Below, one piece after another: positions 59,941 to 64,000 of a stretch of DNA of 64,000 bases (its first letter is position 1; the number at the start of each line of letters is the position of its first letter). The translations under genes and the position numbers were made by a program. The notes below the pieces were generated by a model. It was given only the letters and a program-made list of their open reading frames with translations, ran no database searches and was not told the origin of the DNA. This stretch comes from Albugo candida (Eukaryota > Oomycota > Peronosporomycetes > Albuginales): assembly GCA_040437565.1 (NCBI GenBank), contig JBDOQK010000084.1:1-64000 (forward strand), given 5' to 3'.

Positions 59941-62103
59941 ATGCCACGTGTCAAAAATATCCAATTCAATTCACGCAGGCTAAAGAAAAGCATGTTGAGC
60001 ACCGCGTTCTATGTCTTGCTTTTCGGTGCCCTGGTGTCAGTGTATGGGGTGCTACAGTCCAAGTATGTTCACAATGTAGAAGGCATTTTTAATGTAACAA
60101 TTCCTTCCGGGAATGATTTCTCAACATGCCACTGGTGCCTCGTCACGTTTATCGGTATAAATAGAATTGATTTGATCCAAGCCAGCCAGACCTACAGAGT
60201 CTACTGGCTTCATGGACGTCATACAAATGTGTTAAAAGCGTTTTTATCATATTGCAATTCTAGGACAGTATGTCGTATATCCGCTTCTACAACCGGATCA
60301 TCTATTTTGAATGATCCAATACAAAGCGGCTATCAGCATGTTACCACTGCAACAAAAGCAAATAGTATCGAGACTATTATTTGTCTATTCGCAGCGTCAA
60401 TTGCAAAAAAGAAAGTGGAAGAGACTGAGAATTATTTTCATTCTCAACAATGGAACTATGATAAATCATTAAGCATGCGTCAACAAGTATTGAAAATTGC
60501 AGTATCGTTCGATAGGAATTTACCAGCCAAGAAAACGAAGGTCTTCAATGATTTAGCTGATCAACAATCAGAAGGTTATACGCTTTTGCATCAACATCGA
60601 GAAATCGCAAATAAGAACATCTTAGAAACTGAAAGTCTACAAAATGATCACCCGTCGATGCGATGCATCATCGTCTCTTCTTATCGCGAAGACGCCGTTT
60701 GTCGAGAATGTCTGGCTATGCACAGCGCCTCGTTAGCCATTCGAACATATTTCTTATTCAAAAGGTCGTCTTCTTCATCGGCTGAGTTATGCGTCTTTCG
60801 CAGCATTCATGAATCATCAGAAATCATTAAAAACTGTAAGGGAAATTTCTGCTCGGTAATGCAGCACTGGAAAACAAGCGAATGCGATCAAGCGGTTGAT
60901 ATATTAGCTATTCGGGAACAAGGTGCCGTAAAAATAAATGAGATGCATGATGATACGATACAAAGTCATAGGCCAGCAATCCCAGATGAGAAACGCAAGA
61001 GCTTGGAAGAAATCACACAGATCCTGAAGTATCTTGCCCGCAAGAGGATGGCCCGAGTTTCTAAAAGATTAACCAATATCCTGCAAACGTTCACATACAC
61101 CAATATATTTGAAATACCAAAACCGAACAAGCTCGTCTGCATCAAAAGTATCTCATCTATCAACAAGAGTATGGAATGCATCAGTCGTATTCTAAAAAAT
61201 GTAGCGGCAGCTCGTGTCGTTATATTTGTGACAGCTACGAATGCAATTTTACTGGTGGGTACTTCAGATCATTTGATATATGAGCGACAAGAGTGTAATC
61301 ACGTAACAGTAGATGACGAGGACTGCAAGATGTATACTGGTGCCGAAAAGATGAACACAGAAATGTACGAGAACCCACTAAAGCCGCACTACAGCGATGA
61401 AAAAGACGGCTCTTGCCATATATCCTATCATAATCCTTCGGGCCAACGTCGTTGTTATTCGAAAATGCGGAAGTTCTATTCTTCAGGCTCCCAAAAACCA
61501 AAACTTTTCCCACTTACTGATACATCGGTCTTAGTTGACACTTCAGAGCCTGATTCGGAGGAAACCATGGCATCGAATCAAAACCATCGAAAAAGTAAAA
61601 TGACCTATACTCCACGTTCATGTCATAGAATTCAAGAGGCCCCTGATGCATTTTGTTCTGAGCACCAAGCCTTCATTAAACCAACTCCCATGAATTCTTG
61701 CGACCAAGTTGTTATCCACGAATTTACTAAAAACCGCATTCCAGTGGGTTTATGGCCTCCTAAAAATCATATCAAGTATCACAGCCTAGATGATGTAGCA
61801 TATGATAAAATCTATTCGCATTTTTTATCAAATTCTGGCACAGAACTCTGGCCTGCTGGGAATAGTATCGCGTTTGTGGAGTACGAATGTGAAGCGTCCA
61901 AGCAGATAGATTGTGTAAGATGCGTTCTACAACACACGGAAGTATACTTATCTTACGATGACGAATCAACCACGGGAGGATATGTATGGATGCGACCGGC
62001 ACCCTCGGTAATTCTCAAGTCGTGTGTTAGCGATAGCATTTGCTCAAGGCTTACATATAATGCGCACCGAGCACAGCTTGAACGGCCAAGTGAGCTTCTG
62101 TAA
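59941..62103 (+). CDS. Intact 720-residue protein with three CxxC modules; unknown family
   Basis: This is the only long uninterrupted frame in the window, and it is intronless as read. The ATG at 59941 is chosen because the decayed copy 1 aligns from the same Met (MPRVKN against MSHVQN); the frame itself opens earlier without an ATG. A basic RRLKK and hydrophobic residues about 19-39 form a signal peptide or type II anchor. Three modules share C-x2-C-[LV]-x2-[HF], then an aromatic [YC]-x0-1-V-[YFW] step and a [VI][LI]K ending: CHWC 63-66, CREC 254-257, CVRC 658-661. A Ser run is at 276-280. A second hydrophobic segment is at about 421-440, just after Met411. Cysteines are abundant, suggesting an extracellular or lumenal domain. 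No RxLR motif, kinase, protease or other known domain was recognised. Two broken paralogues lie at 3987-6223 and 40765-43101. Confidence 0.85.
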   Translation: MPRVKNIQFNSRRLKKSMLSTAFYVLLFGALVSVYGVLQSKYVHNVEGIFNVTIPSGNDFSTCHWCLVTFIGINRIDLIQASQTYRVYWLHGRHTNVLKAFLSYCNSRTVCRISASTTGSSILNDPIQSGYQHVTTATKANSIETIICLFAASIAKKKVEETENYFHSQQWNYDKSLSMRQQVLKIAVSFDRNLPAKKTKVFNDLADQQSEGYTLLHQHREIANKNILETESLQNDHPSMRCIIVSSYREDAVCRECLAMHSASLAIRTYFLFKRSSSSSAELCVFRSIHESSEIIKNCKGNFCSVMQHWKTSECDQAVDILAIREQGAVKINEMHDDTIQSHRPAIPDEKRKSLEEITQILKYLARKRMARVSKRLTNILQTFTYTNIFEIPKPNKLVCIKSISSINKSMECISRILKNVAAARVVIFVTATNAILLVGTSDHLIYERQECNHVTVDDEDCKMYTGAEKMNTEMYENPLKPHYSDEKDGSCHISYHNPSGQRRCYSKMRKFYSSGSQKPKLFPLTDTSVLVDTSEPDSEETMASNQNHRKSKMTYTPRSCHRIQEAPDAFCSEHQAFIKPTPMNSCDQVVIHEFTKNRIPVGLWPPKNHIKYHSLDDVAYDKIYSHFLSNSGTELWPAGNSIAFVEYECEASKQIDCVRCVLQHTEVYLSYDDESTTGGYVWMRPAPSVILKSCVSDSICSRLTYNAHRAQLERPSELL

Positions 62104-64000
62104 TCAACATTATAAACATTAGGTGCAGAGAAGAGTGAGAAATAGTCCTGGTGTTTTGGAAGAATAATATAGCAGTGCATTTTATGATGATTACTCCATC
62201 CGACATGCTGGAAGAATTTTTCGAGTACGTTATAGTGAAGGTAGAGCTTCTGAACATCCTCCTTTTCATACATAACATACCTCGTTCTAGATACATGAAG
62301 TAGTTCAGATTTGATGTCTCACGTGACCTTGATAATGCGTTTTATAGTATAGCGTTGCCTAATCAGCGTTTCGATGTTGCCTCTTAGGCAACATATCGTG
62401 AGATGTTTAAGTGAGCTGAACATAGTGTCAAAAAGAGGGATCAGTGTCCACATATATTCTATGAGAAATGAGATCAAGGGAAAGGTGGGTGTTCGCAGCT
62501 ATGTTAAACCCGTTATATACTAATTTGTTCAGTTGAATCATGTCTTTAGCTAAATCATAAGAATCTCTGTGTGTCCAACCAGGACTAAATGTTTACTGTA
62601 TACCTAAAATAATGCCACTGAAAAACAGTCATTCTTCAAACACAGAGTGATATATCTTTCTAGTTAGAAGGAAACATGAGTATTATCATAAGCATAAAAT
62701 CGTTCTCGATCAATATTTATGAAGGTTATAGCCAATGTAGGAGCCATCTCGTGATAAAAGAATTTATCAAGATTTCAACGCACAACCTTTTTCTTATAAC
62801 GGGGCTGGGATATAAATTCGGTCACTCAGCTCCGTTTTTGAACCAAATATTTACTTGCCGTATGGCTGTGACGAAATAGTGGAGAAAATAGGTAAATCTC
62901 TTTATAGTCTTTGTCCTAGTAATGAACGACAATATCTATGTTTTACACGGTAATGCAACTCGTTTAAAACTCCCTACTTCTATCACTTGATTCAATTCTT
63001 CAGAATGCAGATTGATGGACGTGTCTTGTCACCCACGAAAAAATTGTAATCAGTCTTTGAGATAGATAGCCACACATGACTACCGAACCAGACCGTTGTA
63101 CATTTAGATTAATGGCTTCAAGACGTGTTCAATACGTATAGATCATTTCGATACATCTGATTAAACAACGACTGGATAACATAAACGTACTTGTGAAACA
63201 ACCAATATTCAGGCATTCTAAGGCGTTCTGATACACATCACATTGGAAACGGCTTGACAGCCTTGATTTTGCTCACATCTAAAGCTCATCTTTTAATTTA
63301 TGACTTACAAAATATCCATAAGTTTTGAATGGTATTTGGAAACCTCGTTGCGCATATGATAGCGATTGGAGTGCTTAGGTATTGCGGCAACTTGTCCCTT
63401 ATTGAAACTAGTTTAACCTACCGAACACGTTATGGAACAACGATCAGTAGTCGCTTACTTTTTTTTAATCTAGGCCCACGTGGTCGTATGCTCATTTTAA
63501 ATTCGGGCGGTTGATAAGAGAATGCAATAACACGGTCAAGTTTTTAATTCAATAATGCCTAAAAGCAGGCATATACATGATAAGAATTGATATGATTTCG
63601 TATCTTTGTTCTTCACCGTAAGGCAACACACTTCTCTAGTGTGGTATCAAGAACGTTGCATACATCACAAGACGTCCATCACTAGAAGCTTAACACGGCT
63701 ACAAAAACGTCCACAGCATGATTCAAAAATACGTATGAGCCTCGCATTTCTCAGGATATAGAAAATAATGAGCTGCGCGTGATTGATTTCCATTCGCTAT
63801 GGAATCTGTTTTTTATGGCAATGCGATGTCTGACGCGCTAAAAGGGTATCCAGCACCACTTAACGTCTGCATTTCACATCATGCAACTCGTTGACTGGAG
63901 AGTTGCGATTTCAGAGGTCGTCTTCTATCCGCTAGATACACTAATCGATCCAGGAGTCTTTGGCTCCGAACTATCGAAGAGTTTTTTTGTTTAAGAAGAT
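62104..64000. other. No supportable gene
   Basis: AT-rich downstream flank. ORFs at 62676-62879 and 63329-63514 plus, and 61953-62296 minus, are short and unrecognised; the minus-strand ones partly overlap the 3' end of the 720-codon gene as shadows. No polyadenylation signal was distinguished from background. Confidence 0.45.

Noticed and set aside
59941-62103. RxLR or Crinkler effector
   Set aside because: No RxLR-EER or LFLAK-type motif follows the N-terminal hydrophobic segment. RRLKK precedes it and KRLTN is far downstream.

Overview
The window looks like a repeat-rich eukaryotic chromosome segment, most likely from an oomycete (downy mildew or Phytophthora relative). The basis is the mix of transposon proteins: a FAR1/MULE-type transposase, chromodomain Ty3/Gypsy elements, a Copia element with a conserved pol order, and L1-like LINEs with an AP-type endonuclease and a zf-RVT tail. 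This is inference from protein style; no rRNA, mitochondrial or other species marker is present. Intergenic DNA is AT-rich. I saw no CRISPR array, operon or bacterial gene.

Layout. 1-1010: about four and a half copies of a ~225 bp tandem repeat. 3.99-6.22 kb (-): decayed copy of the cysteine-module family. 7.5-9.0 kb (+): 3' end of LINE family B. 10.3-11.2 kb: first copy of an ~0.9 kb dispersed repeat. 11.2-21.0 kb: a decayed MULE transposon bounded by ~90 bp inverted repeats, with a long decayed LINE (family A) inside it. 22.85-23.19 kb (-): a small cysteine-bearing ORF with a signal-like start. 23.66-23.76 kb: assembly gap, with a SINE copy on its right side. 25.02-29.39 kb (-): complete but dead Copia element with a 5 bp target duplication. 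30.5-32.7 kb (-): second LINE B copy. 34.55-39.71 kb (+): complete but dead chromodomain Gypsy element with a 5 bp target duplication. 40.77-43.10 kb (-): second decayed cysteine-module gene, split by a tRNA-derived SINE with a 13 bp target duplication. 45.2-46.1 kb (+): Copia fragment. 46.1-50.9 kb (-): near full-length LINE B. 50.96-56.93 kb (+): second, older chromodomain Gypsy element. 58.4-59.3 kb: second copy of the dispersed repeat. 59.94-62.10 kb (+): the one long intact gene, 720 codons.

Biology. Nearly everything recognisable is a broken transposon. The exception is the 720-residue protein, whose reading frame is intact although two relatives in the same window carry many frameshifts and stops. 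It has an N-terminal hydrophobic signal or anchor, a second hydrophobic segment in the middle that directly follows an internal Met, and three copies of a CxxC-centred module. I do not recognise the family. It is the best candidate here for something undescribed: a multi-copy family undergoing gene birth and loss inside transposon-rich DNA, a setting typical of fast-evolving secreted or surface proteins in oomycetes. That last point is inference.
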